NCBI RefSeq assembly: GCF_001886615.1
Contig: NZ_CP018139.1
Span: 744,001-808,000 of the forward strand
Reading direction: 5' to 3'
From: Halomonas aestuarii
GTDB taxonomy: Bacteria; Pseudomonadota; Gammaproteobacteria; Pseudomonadales; Halomonadaceae
Length of the DNA stretch: 64,000 bases
The notes below the pieces were generated by a model that saw only the letters and a list, made by a program, of their open reading frames with translations, was not told the DNA's origin and searched no databases. Positions within the stretch are counted from its first letter, which is position 1. Each line of letters starts with the position of its first letter. The position numbers and the translations under genes are program-made. Shown here piece by piece: positions 50,448 to 59,493 of the stretch.

Positions 50448-50944
50448 GCCTCACCCCCGTCGTCGGCATCGTCGCCGAAGCAGCGCAGCAGCGAGACCAT
50501 CTCCATGGCCGCCATGGCCGCCTCGGCGCCCTTGTTGCCGGCCTTGGTGCCGGCGCGCTCGATGGCCTGCTCGATGGACTCGACGGTCAGCACGCCGTTG
50601 GCCACCGGGGTATCGAACTCGAGCTGCAGGTGGCCCATGGCCGTGTTGCAGCCGCCGGCCACGTACTCGAAGTGGGGGGTGCCGCCGCGGATGACCGCCC
50701 CCAGGGCGATGACCGCGTCGGGGCGCGCCACCTGGAGCACGCGCTTGATCGCCAGCGGCAGCTCCCAGGCGCCGGGCACGTGGACGATATCGATGCCCTG
50801 CGGGTCGACGCCGTGGCGCACCAGGCTGTCCACGGCGCCCTCCACCAGGCTGTCCACCACGTGATGGTTGAAACGGCCGACCACGATCACGTAGCGGCCA
50901 TCGACGTCGACGAAGCTGCCTTCGACTTGGGAAATCGGTTGCAT
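50444..50944 (-). CDS. ribH: 6,7-dimethyl-8-ribityllumazine synthase
   Basis: Condenses the pyrimidinedione product of RibD with dihydroxybutanone phosphate from RibB to give lumazine. It is 166 residues. Motifs include [26 protein letters not shown] and [16 protein letters not shown] with the catalytic His. The ATG at 50944 follows a weak AGGA. It is separated from ribB by 85 bp and overlaps nusB. Confidence 0.96.
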   Translation of the reverse strand: MQPISQVEGSFVDVDGRYVIVVGRFNHHVVDSLVEGAVDSLVRHGVDPQGIDIVHVPGAWELPLAIKRVLQVARPDAVIALGAVIRGGTPHFEYVAGGCNTAMGHLQLEFDTPVANGVLTVESIEQAIERAGTKAGNKGAEAAMAAMEMVSLLRCFGDDADDGGEA

Positions 50945-51029
50945 GGTTCTGTGTCCTGAAAGGTCCGGTGCTGAAGGGTCCGGAGGGCATGGCCGAGGCC
51001 ATGCCGTCATGTGAAAGGCGGGCGCGGCG

Positions 51030-52193
51030 CTAGTCGCCGCGCTCCTCGACGGCCGCGGGCTCACCGGGCTCCAGTCTCTCCACCACCTCGAGGTCGAACC
51101 CGGAGAGGGCGGAGAACTTCCAGGGGGAGCTCAACAGCCGCATCCTGCCCACGCCCAGGTGGCGCAGGATCTGCGAGCCGGTGCCGATGGTCAGGTAGTT
51201 GCCGGCGCCGTCGGAGTCGCTGGTGCGCGGCGGGCGACGGCGCTCCAGGAAGACCTCGAGCAGGTCATGGAGGTCCTGGCGGGGACGGCCGTCGTCGAGC
51301 AGCACGAAGACCCCGTGCTCGGCGCGGGCCACCTCGGCCAGGGCCTGCTGGGCAGTCCAGCTCGGCCTGTCGCCCTTCTGCAAGGCGAGCAGGTCGCGCA
51401 TCACGTTGGCCAGGTGCACGCGCACCGTGGTCAGGGCCGAGGGGTGCGGATGCCCCTTGACCAGCGCCAGGTGATGGGCGCCCTGGATGCTGTCGCGGAA
51501 GACGTGCAGGGTGAGCTCGCCGAAGGCGGTCTCGACCGGGGTCGACTCCACCGGCTGCACGGTCTGCTCGTTGTGGATCCGGTAGTGGATCAGGTCGGCG
51601 ATGGTGCCCATCTTCAGCCCGTGCTCGACGGCGAAGCGCTCGAGCTCGGCTCGGCGGGCCATGCTGCCATCCTCGTTCATGACCTCGCAGATCACGCCGC
51701 TGGGGTCGAGGCCGGCCAGCGCCGAGAGGTCGCAGGCCGCCTCGGTGTGACCGGCGCGACGCAGCACGCCGCCGGGCTCGGCCATCAACGGGAAGATGTG
51801 GCCCGGCTGGACGATGTCTCCCGCCTTCGCGTCCCGGGCGACCGCCGCGCGCACGGTGCGCGCCCGGTCGGCGGCGGAGATGCCGGTGGTCACCCCCTCG
51901 GCGGCCTCGATGGACAGGGTGAACTTGGTCCCGAAGCCGGAGCCGTTGTCGCGCACCATCAGCGGCAGCTGGAGACGCTCGCAGCGCTCGCGGGTCATCG
52001 GCAGGCATATCAACCCCCTAGCGTGGCGCGCCATGAAGTTGATGTGCTCGGCCTCGACCTTCTCGGCGGCCATGATGATGTCGCCTTCGTTCTCGCGATC
52101 CTCGTCATCCATCAGGATCACCATCTTGCCCTGACGGATGTCCTCCACCAGTTCTTCGATGGGGGCCAGGCCCCCGGATGAGGAGTGCACCAT
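51030..52193 (-). CDS. ribB: DHBP synthase with degenerate GCH II domain (RibBX type)
   Basis: The N-terminal half (about residues 1-205) is a complete 3,4-dihydroxy-2-butanone-4-phosphate synthase: [12 protein letters not shown] metal/substrate loop, [11 protein letters not shown], and the [12 protein letters not shown] catalytic region. The C-terminal half resembles GTP cyclohydrolase II in length and overall pattern. However, the zinc motif of active enzymes (Cys followed by RCDCG) is absent, and the corresponding stretch reads [22 protein letters not shown]. It should therefore supply DHBP only, with GTP cyclohydrolase II (RibA) encoded elsewhere. This matches the RibBX variant described for Proteobacteria. 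Total length is 387 residues. The next gene is ribH. Confidence 0.88.
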   Translation of the reverse strand: MVHSSSGGLAPIEELVEDIRQGKMVILMDDEDRENEGDIIMAAEKVEAEHINFMARHARGLICLPMTRERCERLQLPLMVRDNGSGFGTKFTLSIEAAEGVTTGISAADRARTVRAAVARDAKAGDIVQPGHIFPLMAEPGGVLRRAGHTEAACDLSALAGLDPSGVICEVMNEDGSMARRAELERFAVEHGLKMGTIADLIHYRIHNEQTVQPVESTPVETAFGELTLHVFRDSIQGAHHLALVKGHPHPSALTTVRVHLANVMRDLLALQKGDRPSWTAQQALAEVARAEHGVFVLLDDGRPRQDLHDLLEVFLERRRPPRTSDSDGAGNYLTIGTGSQILRHLGVGRMRLLSSPWKFSALSGFDLEVVERLEPGEPAAVEERGD

Positions 52194-52287
52194 GGAGTCT
52201 CCATTGATTCAGCGTGATGGCGGTCGGTATCCCGCGACGATCGGGTCGCCATACGGCGTCGCCACCTCGAAACCGCGTCAGGGTACC

Positions 52288-52365
52288 GTGGCGCGTCGGC
52301 GGGCGCCAGTGAAGAGCCATCGCGGCGCATCGGCGGGCGTCCGTAGAGAGCCACCGTGGCGCGTC
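52288..52365. repeat. 34-bp tandem repeats upstream of ribB
   Basis: Two full 34-bp units (52288-52321 and 52322-52355) plus ten bases of a third. Both contain GCGC[AG]TCGGCGGGCG and AGAGCCA at the same spacing and differ at seven positions. They lie about 100-170 bp upstream of the ribB start. Confidence 0.8.
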
Positions 52366-52534
52366 ATAGTGCGCCAATATAAATGCCCATCGGCGGGGGC
52401 CGGTTTATGTACTCGAGCTGATCAGGCCACAGGCCCCGGAGTGACAGGCCATCGAGGAGGTGCTGTAAACCCGTCCCTGGGCGCTACCGGCGCCTTGCAG
52501 CGCTCTCGCATCCTGCTCCGCTTGCAAGACCGGT

Positions 52535-52554
52535 GCTGGCCATCCCTGGCCAGC
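52535..52554. terminator. Short hairpin after ribD
   Basis: GCTGGCC and GGCCAGC form a seven-base stem around a six-base loop, about 45 bp past the ribD stop. No U-run follows, so a terminator role is only possible. Confidence 0.3.
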
Positions 52555-52597
52555 CCGTTCGGAGGAATCCTCCTCACCCATGGCGCAGGACCTCCTC

Positions 52598-53770
52598 TCA
52601 GGCCTGTCCCCGGTGCCACTCGTGAGAGGTTGGCGAACTCCGCCGGGGCCTGGCCGTGATTCGCCAGTCCTGGCCCACGGCCCGGATGTCGAGGATCTCC
52701 AGCCCCTTCTGCTGGGCCATCAGGGAGAGGCCCGGCAGCTCGAAGAGCGGACGCGCCTCGCCGCCGAGCAGGGTCGGCGCCACGAACAGCTGCATCTCGT
52801 CGATCAGGCCGGCCTCCAGCATGGCGCCAGCCAGGGTCGCCCCGGTCTCGAGCAGCACCTCGTTGGCCTGCTCCCGGGCAGCCAGGTGGCGCAGCAGGGC
52901 ATCGAGGTCGACCCGGCCGTCGTCCCCTGCCGGCATCACCACCACCTCGGCCCCGGCCGCCTCGAGCCGCTCTCGCCGCTCGGTGCCGTGCTCGGCCAGG
53001 GTGGCCACCAGGGTGCGGCCGGGCTCGCGCAAGCAGGCCGCCGCCAGCGGCAGCCGCAGGCGCGAATCCACCACCACGCGCAGCGGCTGGCGGGCGGCGA
53101 TCGCCTCGCCGTCGGGCAGCTCCAGCTGGTCGGGGCGCACGGTGAGCCGGGCATTGTCGAAAATGATCGACTCGACCCCGGTGACGATGGCGCTGGAGCG
53201 GGCTCGAAGGCGCTGGACCTCGCGCCTTGCACGGGGGCCGGTGATCCACTGGGACTCGCCGGAGCGCATGGCGGTGCGCCCGTCCAGGCTCATGGCCATC
53301 TTCAGGCGCACGAAGGGGCGGCCGTGGGACATGCGCATCACGAAGCCGGGGTTGAGCGCCAGGGCCTCGTCCTCCAGCAGGCCCTCCTCCACCTCGACGC
53401 CGGCCTCGCGCAGCAGCGCGAGGCCGCGGCCGGCCACCTGCGGGTTGGGATCCTGCATGGCCACCACGACTCGGGTCACGCCGGCCTCGACCAGCGCCAG
53501 GGCGCAGGGGCCGGTGCGGCCCTGGTGGGCACAGGGCTCGAGGGTCACGTAGGCGGTGGCGCCGCGGGCGGCCTGCCCCGCCGCGCGCAGCGCATGGACC
53601 TCGGCATGGGGCTCACCGGCCCGTTCGTGCCAGCCCTCGCCGACGACCCGCCCCGCCTTGACCAGCACGCAGCCCACGCGCGGGTTGGGGTCGGTGGTGT
53701 AGCGTCCGCGGCCCGCCAGCTTGAGGGCGCGCGCCATCCAGGGCTCGGGCAGGGTCGGGTCGGCCATCAT
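52598..53770 (-). CDS. ribD: Bifunctional riboflavin biosynthesis deaminase/reductase
   Basis: Deaminates and then reduces the pyrimidine intermediate of riboflavin synthesis. It is 390 residues: an N-terminal deaminase (zinc motifs PHAEVHAL and [11 protein letters not shown]) and a C-terminal reductase ([42 protein letters not shown]). After the usual family end (WRITARP) there are about 15 extra residues of low-similarity sequence, so the frame runs into what looks like intergenic DNA. The ATG overlaps the nrdR stop by four bases. Confidence 0.95.
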   Translation of the reverse strand: MMADPTLPEPWMARALKLAGRGRYTTDPNPRVGCVLVKAGRVVGEGWHERAGEPHAEVHALRAAGQAARGATAYVTLEPCAHQGRTGPCALALVEAGVTRVVVAMQDPNPQVAGRGLALLREAGVEVEEGLLEDEALALNPGFVMRMSHGRPFVRLKMAMSLDGRTAMRSGESQWITGPRARREVQRLRARSSAIVTGVESIIFDNARLTVRPDQLELPDGEAIAARQPLRVVVDSRLRLPLAAACLREPGRTLVATLAEHGTERRERLEAAGAEVVVMPAGDDGRVDLDALLRHLAAREQANEVLLETGATLAGAMLEAGLIDEMQLFVAPTLLGGEARPLFELPGLSLMAQQKGLEILDIRAVGQDWRITARPRRSSPTSHEWHRGQA

Positions 53771-54252
53771 TGCCCTCCGGGGGAATCGGGGGAAAAGCCG
53801 GGCTCCTGGGCCAGGCGGTCGATCTCGGCGCGGAACTCGTCGATGTCCTGGAAGCGGCGATAGACCGAGGCGAAGCGGATATAGGCCACCTGGTCGAGGC
53901 GCTTGAGCGCCTGCATCACCTCCTCGCCGATGTCCCGGGCATGGATCTCGCGCTCGCCCCGGGCGCGCAGGTGCTGGCGAATGCGCTCCACCGCCGCCTC
54001 GATCGACTCGGCGCTGACCGGACGCTTCTCCAGGGCGCGCAGCATGCCGGCGCGCAGCTTGCCCTCGTCGAAGACCTCACGGGTGCCGTCTGACTTGATC
54101 ACCCGAGGCATCAACAGCTCGGCGGTCTCGTAGGTGGTGAAGCGCTCGCCGCAGGCCGCACACTGACGACGACGCCGGACCTGGTCGCCCTCGGCCACCA
54201 GGCGGGAATCGGTCACGCGCGTGTCGTTGGCGCCACAGAAGGGGCAATGCAT
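53767..54252 (-). CDS. nrdR: Ribonucleotide reductase repressor NrdR
   Basis: Zinc-finger and ATP-cone repressor of ribonucleotide reductase genes. It is 161 residues. The N-terminal zinc ribbon has its four cysteines in MHCPFCG and CAACGERF, and the ATP-cone domain ([20 protein letters not shown]) follows. It is coupled to ribD, as is common. It is divergent from the glucosylglycerate phosphorylase gene. Confidence 0.97.
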   Translation of the reverse strand: MHCPFCGANDTRVTDSRLVAEGDQVRRRRQCAACGERFTTYETAELLMPRVIKSDGTREVFDEGKLRAGMLRALEKRPVSAESIEAAVERIRQHLRARGEREIHARDIGEEVMQALKRLDQVAYIRFASVYRRFQDIDEFRAEIDRLAQEPGFSPDSPGGQ

Positions 54253-54330
54253 AGGGGATGACCCGACGTCGATGAGAGGGTGTCGCCGCATTGTAACGGT
54301 TCCCGGCGGGAGCGCCCAGCGCGCCCGGGA

Positions 54331-54346
54331 TGGCACGGCTCCTGCA
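54331..54346 (+). promoter_or_regulatory. Sigma-54 promoter before glucosylglycerate phosphorylase
   Basis: TGGCACGGCTCCTGCA matches the RpoN consensus TGGCACG-N4-TTGCW at every defined base except one (C for the first T of TTGC). The -24 GG and -12 GC are at the required spacing. Transcription would start near 54357-54360, leaving a short leader before the ATG at 54381 with its GGAGG. No NtrC-type enhancer pair could be recognised upstream. Confidence 0.7.
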
Positions 54347-54380
54347 AGACCATGACATCGCCAGGCCAACGGAGGCCACC

Positions 54381-56219
54381 ATGTCCCAGAAGACACGCTC
54401 GCTCGCCCGCCCGCTGGACGAGGCCGGCTTCACGGCCCGCGCCCGCGACCATCTCGCCATGCTGTACGGACCCCGCCGGGATGAGGTGCTGCGCCGCCTG
54501 CTGACGCTGCTGTCGCACCACCGCGGTGCCCTGCCAGCCCGCGACGCGGACGAGGCCGCCCCATTATGGAGCGAGCGCGACCAGTGGCTGATCGGCTACG
54601 GCGACAGCCTGCTCGACGGGGACACCCCGCCCCTGGCGGTGCTGCAGGCCTTCCTTGAGGCCCGCCTGCCGGAGACCTTCAGCGGCGTCCACGTGCTGCC
54701 CTTCTTCCCCTGGAGCAGCGACGACGGCTTCTCGGTGATCCACTACCGGGAGGTCGACCCGGCCCTGGGCGACTGGTCCGATATCCGGCGCCTCGCCGAG
54801 AAGGGGGACCTGGTGGTGGACCTGGTGCTCAACCACGTCTCGCGGGAATCGCTGTGGTTCGTCGACTACCTGAGCGGCAGCCTCCCGGGGCGCGACTACT
54901 TCATCGAGATGGACCCGGACACCGACCTCTCCGCCGTCGTCCGGCCGCGCAGCAGCCCGCTGCTGGTGCCGGTCCCGACCCGTCGCGGCACCCGGCACCT
55001 CTGGGCGACCTTCTCCGAGGACCAGATCGACCTCAACTTCGCCAACCCCGATGTGCTGCTGGAGTTCATCGGCATCCTGCTCTTCTACCTGGAGCAGGGC
55101 GCGCGAGTCATCCGCCTGGACGCCATCGCCTTCCTGTGGAAGATACCGGGCACCCCCTGCATCCACCTGCCCGAGACCCATGAGGTGGTGCGACTGCTGC
55201 GCGCCGTGGTCGACCACATGGCGCCGGGCACGCTGCTGCTCACCGAGACCAACGTGCCCCACCGGGAGAACCTCAGCTACTTTGGCCTGGTACGGCTACC
55301 CAACGCCGACCTGGAGGGCCTGCCCAACGAGGACCGCGATCGATCATCGGGGGAGGACGACGAGGAGCCGGCAACGCCGGACGAGGCCCACCTGGTCTAC
55401 CAGTTCCCACTGCCGCCCCTGCTGCTGCATACCCTGACCAGCGGCGAGGCCTCGACCCTGGCCGGCTGGCTCGAGAGCCTGCCCGACCTGCCCCCGGGCT
55501 GCAGCTACGTCAACTTCACCGCCAGCCATGACGGCATCGGGGTCCGACCGCTGGAGGGCTGGCTGCCGAGTCACGAGTTCGAGGCCCTGCTGGAACTGAT
55601 GCATCGTTTCGGCGGCTTCGTCAGCATGCGCACCGACGGGCAGGGACGGGACATTCCCTACGAGATCAACATCACCTGGTTCGAGGCCATGAAGGGGACC
55701 CGCCGCGGGGCGGACCCCTGGCAGGTGGAGCGCTTCCTGTGCAGCCAGCACCTGATGCTGGCCCTGCAGGGCATTCCCGCCCTCTACCTCCATTCGCTGA
55801 CCGCCACCCTCAACGACCTGGAAGGCGTCGAGCGCACTGGCCGCCTGCGCGCGATCAACCGGCATCGCTGGCACACCCCCTCACTCGAGGAGCTGCTGGA
55901 CAGCCGCAACACTCCCACCCGGGAGGTGTTCCTGGCCCTGAGGCGTCGCCTGGCGGTGCGTCGCCGGGAACCCTGCTTCCACCCGGACGCAAGGCAGCGC
56001 GTGATCCCGACCCCGCCGGAGCTGCTGGTGCTGGAGCGCGGCCCCCTGGCCGACGGCCGTCGCCTGCTGGCGATCCACAATGTCACCGACCGGCGCCAGC
56101 CGCTGGCGCTCGACGCCCTGGACACGCCCGGCTGGCAAGACCTGCTGGAGGACGCGCCCTGGGCAAAGGAGGAGAGCCTGGCCCCCTACCGGAGCCTGTG
56201 GCTAGTGGCCCCGGGGTGA
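54381..56219 (+). CDS. GH13 glucosylglycerate/sucrose phosphorylase
   Basis: Glycoside hydrolase family 13 subfamily 18 phosphorylase, 612 residues, cytoplasmic (no signal peptide). The barrel motifs are present: DLVLNHVS, the nucleophile Asp in [13 protein letters not shown], the acid Glu in LLTETNVPH and [12 protein letters not shown]. The stretch after the nucleophile ([16 protein letters not shown]) is that of glucosylglycerate phosphorylases (E. coli YcjM-like) rather than classic sucrose phosphorylases. The expected reaction is phosphorolysis of 2-O-alpha-glucosylglycerate to glucose 1-phosphate and glycerate, or the reverse. Glucosylglycerate is a compatible solute, so a role in osmolyte turnover is plausible. 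Sucrose phosphorylase is the alternative. GGAGG precedes the ATG; a sigma-54 promoter lies just upstream. Confidence 0.8.
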   Translation: MSQKTRSLARPLDEAGFTARARDHLAMLYGPRRDEVLRRLLTLLSHHRGALPARDADEAAPLWSERDQWLIGYGDSLLDGDTPPLAVLQAFLEARLPETFSGVHVLPFFPWSSDDGFSVIHYREVDPALGDWSDIRRLAEKGDLVVDLVLNHVSRESLWFVDYLSGSLPGRDYFIEMDPDTDLSAVVRPRSSPLLVPVPTRRGTRHLWATFSEDQIDLNFANPDVLLEFIGILLFYLEQGARVIRLDAIAFLWKIPGTPCIHLPETHEVVRLLRAVVDHMAPGTLLLTETNVPHRENLSYFGLVRLPNADLEGLPNEDRDRSSGEDDEEPATPDEAHLVYQFPLPPLLLHTLTSGEASTLAGWLESLPDLPPGCSYVNFTASHDGIGVRPLEGWLPSHEFEALLELMHRFGGFVSMRTDGQGRDIPYEINITWFEAMKGTRRGADPWQVERFLCSQHLMLALQGIPALYLHSLTATLNDLEGVERTGRLRAINRHRWHTPSLEELLDSRNTPTREVFLALRRRLAVRRREPCFHPDARQRVIPTPPELLVLERGPLADGRRLLAIHNVTDRRQPLALDALDTPGWQDLLEDAPWAKEESLAPYRSLWLVAPG

Positions 56220-56247
56220 TCCACGGGCGATGATCAGCGCGCGGCGA

Positions 56248-56772
56248 TCAGTGGGCCGAGGGCGGGTCCCTCTCGTCGCTCCCCATCTCGTCGTGTCCCA
56301 TCTCGTCGTCCCCCATGCCGCCCTGGTTCGACATCTGCATCGGCTGCACGCGACGCACCGGCGCCTCGAGGGTCAGGCGCTCGCCGTTGTCGAGGGTCAG
56401 GGTCAGCTCGACGTTCTCGCCCTCGGCCGGGGTCGCGGCCAGGTCGAACATCATCAGGTGCCAGCCGCCCGGCGCCAGGTGCACGGTCTCGCCGGCCGGG
56501 ATCGGGATCTCGTCGACCCGGCGCATCTGCATCACGCCCTCCACCATCACGTGGTTGTGAAGCTCCAGGGTCCCGGCCAGCGGTGAGGCGCCCCCGACCA
56601 GCGCCAGGTCCGTCTCGCCCGGGTTGGTCAGCGACATGAAGGCGGCGGTGGTGGTCGAGCCCGGCGGCACGGCCCGCACCTGGGGATCGTCGACGGTGAT
56701 CGACTGGGCCTCTGCGGCGGCGCTGAACAGCGAGAGGGAGAGCAGGGTCAGCGGGAGGGAGGCAAGGCGCAT
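56248..56772 (-). CDS. PCu(A)C-type periplasmic copper chaperone
   Basis: Copper carrier involved in loading the CuA site of cytochrome c oxidase. It is 174 residues with a signal peptide cleaved near AEA|QSI. The copper motif (H, M, then M spaced, then HxM) is seen as ELHNHVMVEGVMQMRRV and PGGWHLMMFDL. After the DUF461 domain there is a tail of about 30 residues rich in Met, His and Asp (QPMQMSNQGG ... GHDEMG) that could bind additional metal. It is convergent with the phosphorylase gene and divergent from dsbG. Confidence 0.92.
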   Translation of the reverse strand: MRLASLPLTLLSLSLFSAAAEAQSITVDDPQVRAVPPGSTTTAAFMSLTNPGETDLALVGGASPLAGTLELHNHVMVEGVMQMRRVDEIPIPAGETVHLAPGGWHLMMFDLAATPAEGENVELTLTLDNGERLTLEAPVRRVQPMQMSNQGGMGDDEMGHDEMGSDERDPPSAH

Positions 56773-56974
56773 GGGGGTAGACTCCGGTATTCACGGTAAG
56801 GACTCGAGCCTATCCTGCCATGACGGCGACGGGCAGCGGGGTGCGACATCTCGCCTCGCCGCGCGACCCGGCGGCTAATCCACGGCTAATGCCGGCGTGG
56901 CAGGATGGGAACTCCGGGGCCCGGAACGAGTCTCCGCGTCACCCCCCGACACTTCCCCATGACAGGACACCGCG

Positions 56975-57739
56975 ATGCGAACCCTCTTCCTCTCCGTGAC
57001 GGCCGGCCTGGCCTCGCTGACGGCCGCCACGACGCTCTGGGCCGACACCTCCTGGCCGGCCCCGATCCAGGCGCTGGTGGATCAGGGCCTGGAGGTCCAT
57101 GCCCGATTCGAGGCGCCGGGCGGCCTCGATGGCTTCGCCGCCAGCCACCGCGGCCGCGAGATGGCGGTGTATCTCACGCCGGACGGCGAGCACGCCGTGG
57201 TCGGCACCCTCATCGATGCCCAGGGCAACGACCTCTCCGCCGCCCCGCTGGACGAGCACGTGGGCAGCGTTCAGGAGGCTCAGGTGTGGCAGGCGCTCGA
57301 GCAGAGCCACTGGATCCGGGATGGCGACCCGGACGCCGAACGCATTCTCTACACCTTCACCGACCCCAACTGCCCCTACTGCGCGCGCTTCCACGAGCAG
57401 AGCCGCCCCTGGGTCGAGGCCGGCAGGGTCCAGCTGCGCCATGTCATGGTGGGCATCCTGCGCCAGGACAGCCCGGCCAAGGCGGCCGCCCTGCTCGGGG
57501 CCGACGACCCCGTCGCGGCGCTGCAGCGGCACCAGGACAGCGAGGATGGCATCGAGGCCTCGGCCCAACCGCGCGAGATCGAGGAGCAGGTCCGTGCCAA
57601 CAACCAGCGCTTCGAGGGCCTGGGACTGATGGCCACCCCCACCACCTACTTCCGCCGCGACGATGGCCGCCTGGAGCAGGTCCAGGGCGCCCCGGACGAG
57701 GCGCGCCTCATCGAGATGATGGGCTCGCCGCGTCCCTGA
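56975..57739 (+). CDS. dsbG: DsbG-like thiol:disulfide interchange protein
   Basis: Periplasmic thioredoxin-fold protein of the DsbC/DsbG family, 254 residues with a signal peptide ending near LWA|DTS. It has an N-terminal dimerisation domain and a C-terminal thioredoxin domain with active site CPYC in TDPNCPYCARFHEQ and cis-Pro in MATPTTYF. CPYC with the DPNCPYC context fits DsbG more than DsbC (CGYC). DsbG protects single cysteines from over-oxidation. Its divergent neighbour is a copper chaperone, so a joint role in metalloprotein assembly is possible but unproven. Confidence 0.88.
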   Translation: MRTLFLSVTAGLASLTAATTLWADTSWPAPIQALVDQGLEVHARFEAPGGLDGFAASHRGREMAVYLTPDGEHAVVGTLIDAQGNDLSAAPLDEHVGSVQEAQVWQALEQSHWIRDGDPDAERILYTFTDPNCPYCARFHEQSRPWVEAGRVQLRHVMVGILRQDSPAKAAALLGADDPVAALQRHQDSEDGIEASAQPREIEEQVRANNQRFEGLGLMATPTTYFRRDDGRLEQVQGAPDEARLIEMMGSPRP

Positions 57740-57759
57740 CGCGCCGCCCGAAAGCACGA

Positions 57760-57790
57760 CGGGCCCCGCTGCGGATGGCAGCGGGGCCCG
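57760..57790. terminator. Hairpin between convergent dsbG and tsdA
   Basis: CGGGCCCCGCTGC pairs perfectly with GCAGCGGGGCCCG around a five-base loop, placed between two convergent genes. There is no clear U-run, but stem strength and position support a shared terminator. Confidence 0.7.
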
Positions 57791-57814
57791 TGGCGAGGCA
57801 TCAGGCGGGAACGT

Positions 57815-58780
57815 TCAGCCGTCCAGCGGCCGCGGGTTGTCGCCGAAATTGTCGTGATCGCCCAGGCGATGCCCGTCGATCTCGTCCCCGTAGAACCCCT
57901 GGTGGTTGTGGAAGGTCTCGTCGGTCGCGTCCAGGCTCTCCATGGTGCGACGACGCGGATCCTGGGGCCGGTCGTGGCTGTTGATGAACGCCGCCACGTC
58001 CCAGGCCTGCTGGTCGGAGAGCGAGTAGGGCTTGCCCAGGGGCATGTTGGCCTTGATGAAGTTGGCCGCCGTGTTCACCCGGTGCATCCCGGCTCCCCAG
58101 TTGTAGGCCCCGTCACCCCACAGTGGCGGGAAGACCTGGCGCTCGCCGACCTTCTGGCCCTGGCCCTGCTCGCCGTGGCAGACCGCACACTGGGCGGCAT
58201 AGACCTCGGCGCCCCGGGCGCGATCGGCTCCCTGCTCGGTCGCCTCGAGCTTGGGATAGCCGCGGCCGGGCAGGGATTCATTGATCGGCGCCCCGGTCGA
58301 CATCCAGTGCAGGTAGGTCTGCATGGCCACCAGCGGCTCGCTGCCGTACTCCGGCGGCTTGCCGTTCATGGAGTAGGTGAAACACCCCTGGATCCGCTCG
58401 GCCATGGTGTTCACCTTGTCGTTCTTGCCGCGATAGGCCGGATATACCCCGAAGGAGGCCCACATCGGCGCCGAGTTGGCCAGGCGACCGGCATCCAGGT
58501 GGCAGTTCGAGCAGTTCTGGTCGTTGAAGACGTACTCGCCGCGCAGCGCCTGGGTGTTGACGAAGAGGTCGCGGCCCTTGCGCACCATCTCCCCATACTG
58601 GTTGTCGGGCAGGTCGCGCTCGTGGGGCGGCTGGAAGGTGACCTTCCCCTCGGGGGCCTCGGGCAGCGGCAGCTGGTAGTCACGCTCGGTCGCGTTCTCC
58701 TGGGCGTGGGCCGCCAGGGAGAGGCCGAGGGCCGAGGCCAGGGTGCCGGCCATCAGCAGGTGGGATGTACGCAGGCTCAT
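57815..58780 (-). CDS. tsdA: Thiosulfate dehydrogenase TsdA (diheme cytochrome c)
   Basis: Periplasmic enzyme that oxidises two thiosulfate to tetrathionate. It is 321 residues with a signal peptide (cleavage near AHA|QEN). Two heme c sites, CSNCHLDAG and CAVCHGEQG, are present. The TsdA context follows the first heme: GVYPAYR, and RIQGCFTYSMNG, whose Cys corresponds to the unusual axial Cys ligand of the active-site heme. The ATG overlaps the tsdB stop (ATGA). It is the last gene of a regulator-kinase-tsdB-tsdA series. A close alternative is another member of the same diheme family with a different sulfur substrate. Confidence 0.85.
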   Translation of the reverse strand: MSLRTSHLLMAGTLASALGLSLAAHAQENATERDYQLPLPEAPEGKVTFQPPHERDLPDNQYGEMVRKGRDLFVNTQALRGEYVFNDQNCSNCHLDAGRLANSAPMWASFGVYPAYRGKNDKVNTMAERIQGCFTYSMNGKPPEYGSEPLVAMQTYLHWMSTGAPINESLPGRGYPKLEATEQGADRARGAEVYAAQCAVCHGEQGQGQKVGERQVFPPLWGDGAYNWGAGMHRVNTAANFIKANMPLGKPYSLSDQQAWDVAAFINSHDRPQDPRRRTMESLDATDETFHNHQGFYGDEIDGHRLGDHDNFGDNPRPLDG

Positions 58781-59472
58781 TGACCGTCCTCCTCTTGTGC
58801 ACCGGCCTCTTGTTCGGCGATGCGCGCCGGCAGGGTGGCGTAGTAGTCGGCGATCATCGCGATCTGCGCCTCGTCCAGGCGCTTGGCGATGCCCGCCATC
58901 AGCTGGTTGGGGTCGTTGTGACGGGTGCCGTCGCGCCAGGCCTCGAGCTGGCTCACGATATAGCCCGGATGCTGGCCCGCCAGCGGCGGGAAGGTGGCGC
59001 CGACACCCTGGCCATTGGGACCATGGCACTGGCTGCAGGCCGGGACCATGGTGTCCTGGGCCCAGTCACCCCGTTCGGCGAGCCACTCGGCGGCGTCCTG
59101 GGGATCGGCCGCCCGGTAGGCGGTGGGCAGTGCCGGCCAGGATTCCATCTCGGCGTAGTAGACCGCCACGTCGGCGATCTGCTGGTCGTCGAGCATGTTG
59201 GCAAAGGGCATCATGGTGGCGCTCTCGCGGCGTCCCTCCTTGATGTCGTGGAGCTGCTTGGCGATGTACGCCGCCGGCAGCCCGGCCAGTCGCGGCCAGG
59301 ACTGGCCGCCCGGGTTGTTCATGCCCATGCCGTCGGCCTGGTGGCAGGCCACGCAGGCGCCGGCGGCCTGCTGGCCGCGCTCGGCATCGCCCTCCAGGGC
59401 CTGGACCTGCCCCGCCGCCAGGCCCAGGCCCAGCAGCAGGCCGAGGCCACTCGCGATCCTCATGGTTGTCAT
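58777..59472 (-). CDS. tsdB: Diheme cytochrome c TsdB (cytochrome c4-like)
   Basis: Periplasmic electron-transfer protein of 231 residues with a signal peptide (near VQA|LEG) and two similar cytochrome c domains with CVACHQADG and CSQCHGPNG. Met ligands occur in the loops (MMPFANMLDD; NQLMAGIAKRL). In sulfur oxidisers a protein of this type, TsdB, is encoded directly before TsdA and accepts its electrons, which fits the overlap with tsdA here. On its own it could be called cytochrome c4. It starts 21 bp after the kinase gene. Confidence 0.85.
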   Translation of the reverse strand: MTTMRIASGLGLLLGLGLAAGQVQALEGDAERGQQAAGACVACHQADGMGMNNPGGQSWPRLAGLPAAYIAKQLHDIKEGRRESATMMPFANMLDDQQIADVAVYYAEMESWPALPTAYRAADPQDAAEWLAERGDWAQDTMVPACSQCHGPNGQGVGATFPPLAGQHPGYIVSQLEAWRDGTRHNDPNQLMAGIAKRLDEAQIAMIADYYATLPARIAEQEAGAQEEDGQ

Positions 59473-59493
59473 CTCGGGTCACCCTCGTCGTTG

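Larger units (their letters stand above)
52194..52597. other. Gene-free gap between ribD and ribB
   Basis: About 400 bp with no convincing gene on either strand, at the place where many gammaproteobacteria encode riboflavin synthase (ribC/ribE). No riboflavin-synthase motif and no FMN riboswitch core was found. It contains 34-bp tandem repeats near ribB, a short AT-rich island (around 52375-52415) that may hold the ribB promoter, and a short hairpin. GC-rich shadow frames cross it but have no plausible products. Confidence 0.6.

Noticed and set aside
52194-52597. Possible FMN riboswitch or hidden riboflavin synthase gene
   Set aside because: Neither the RFN core (GGGGTGAAATTCCC-like) nor riboflavin synthase motifs could be found on either strand.
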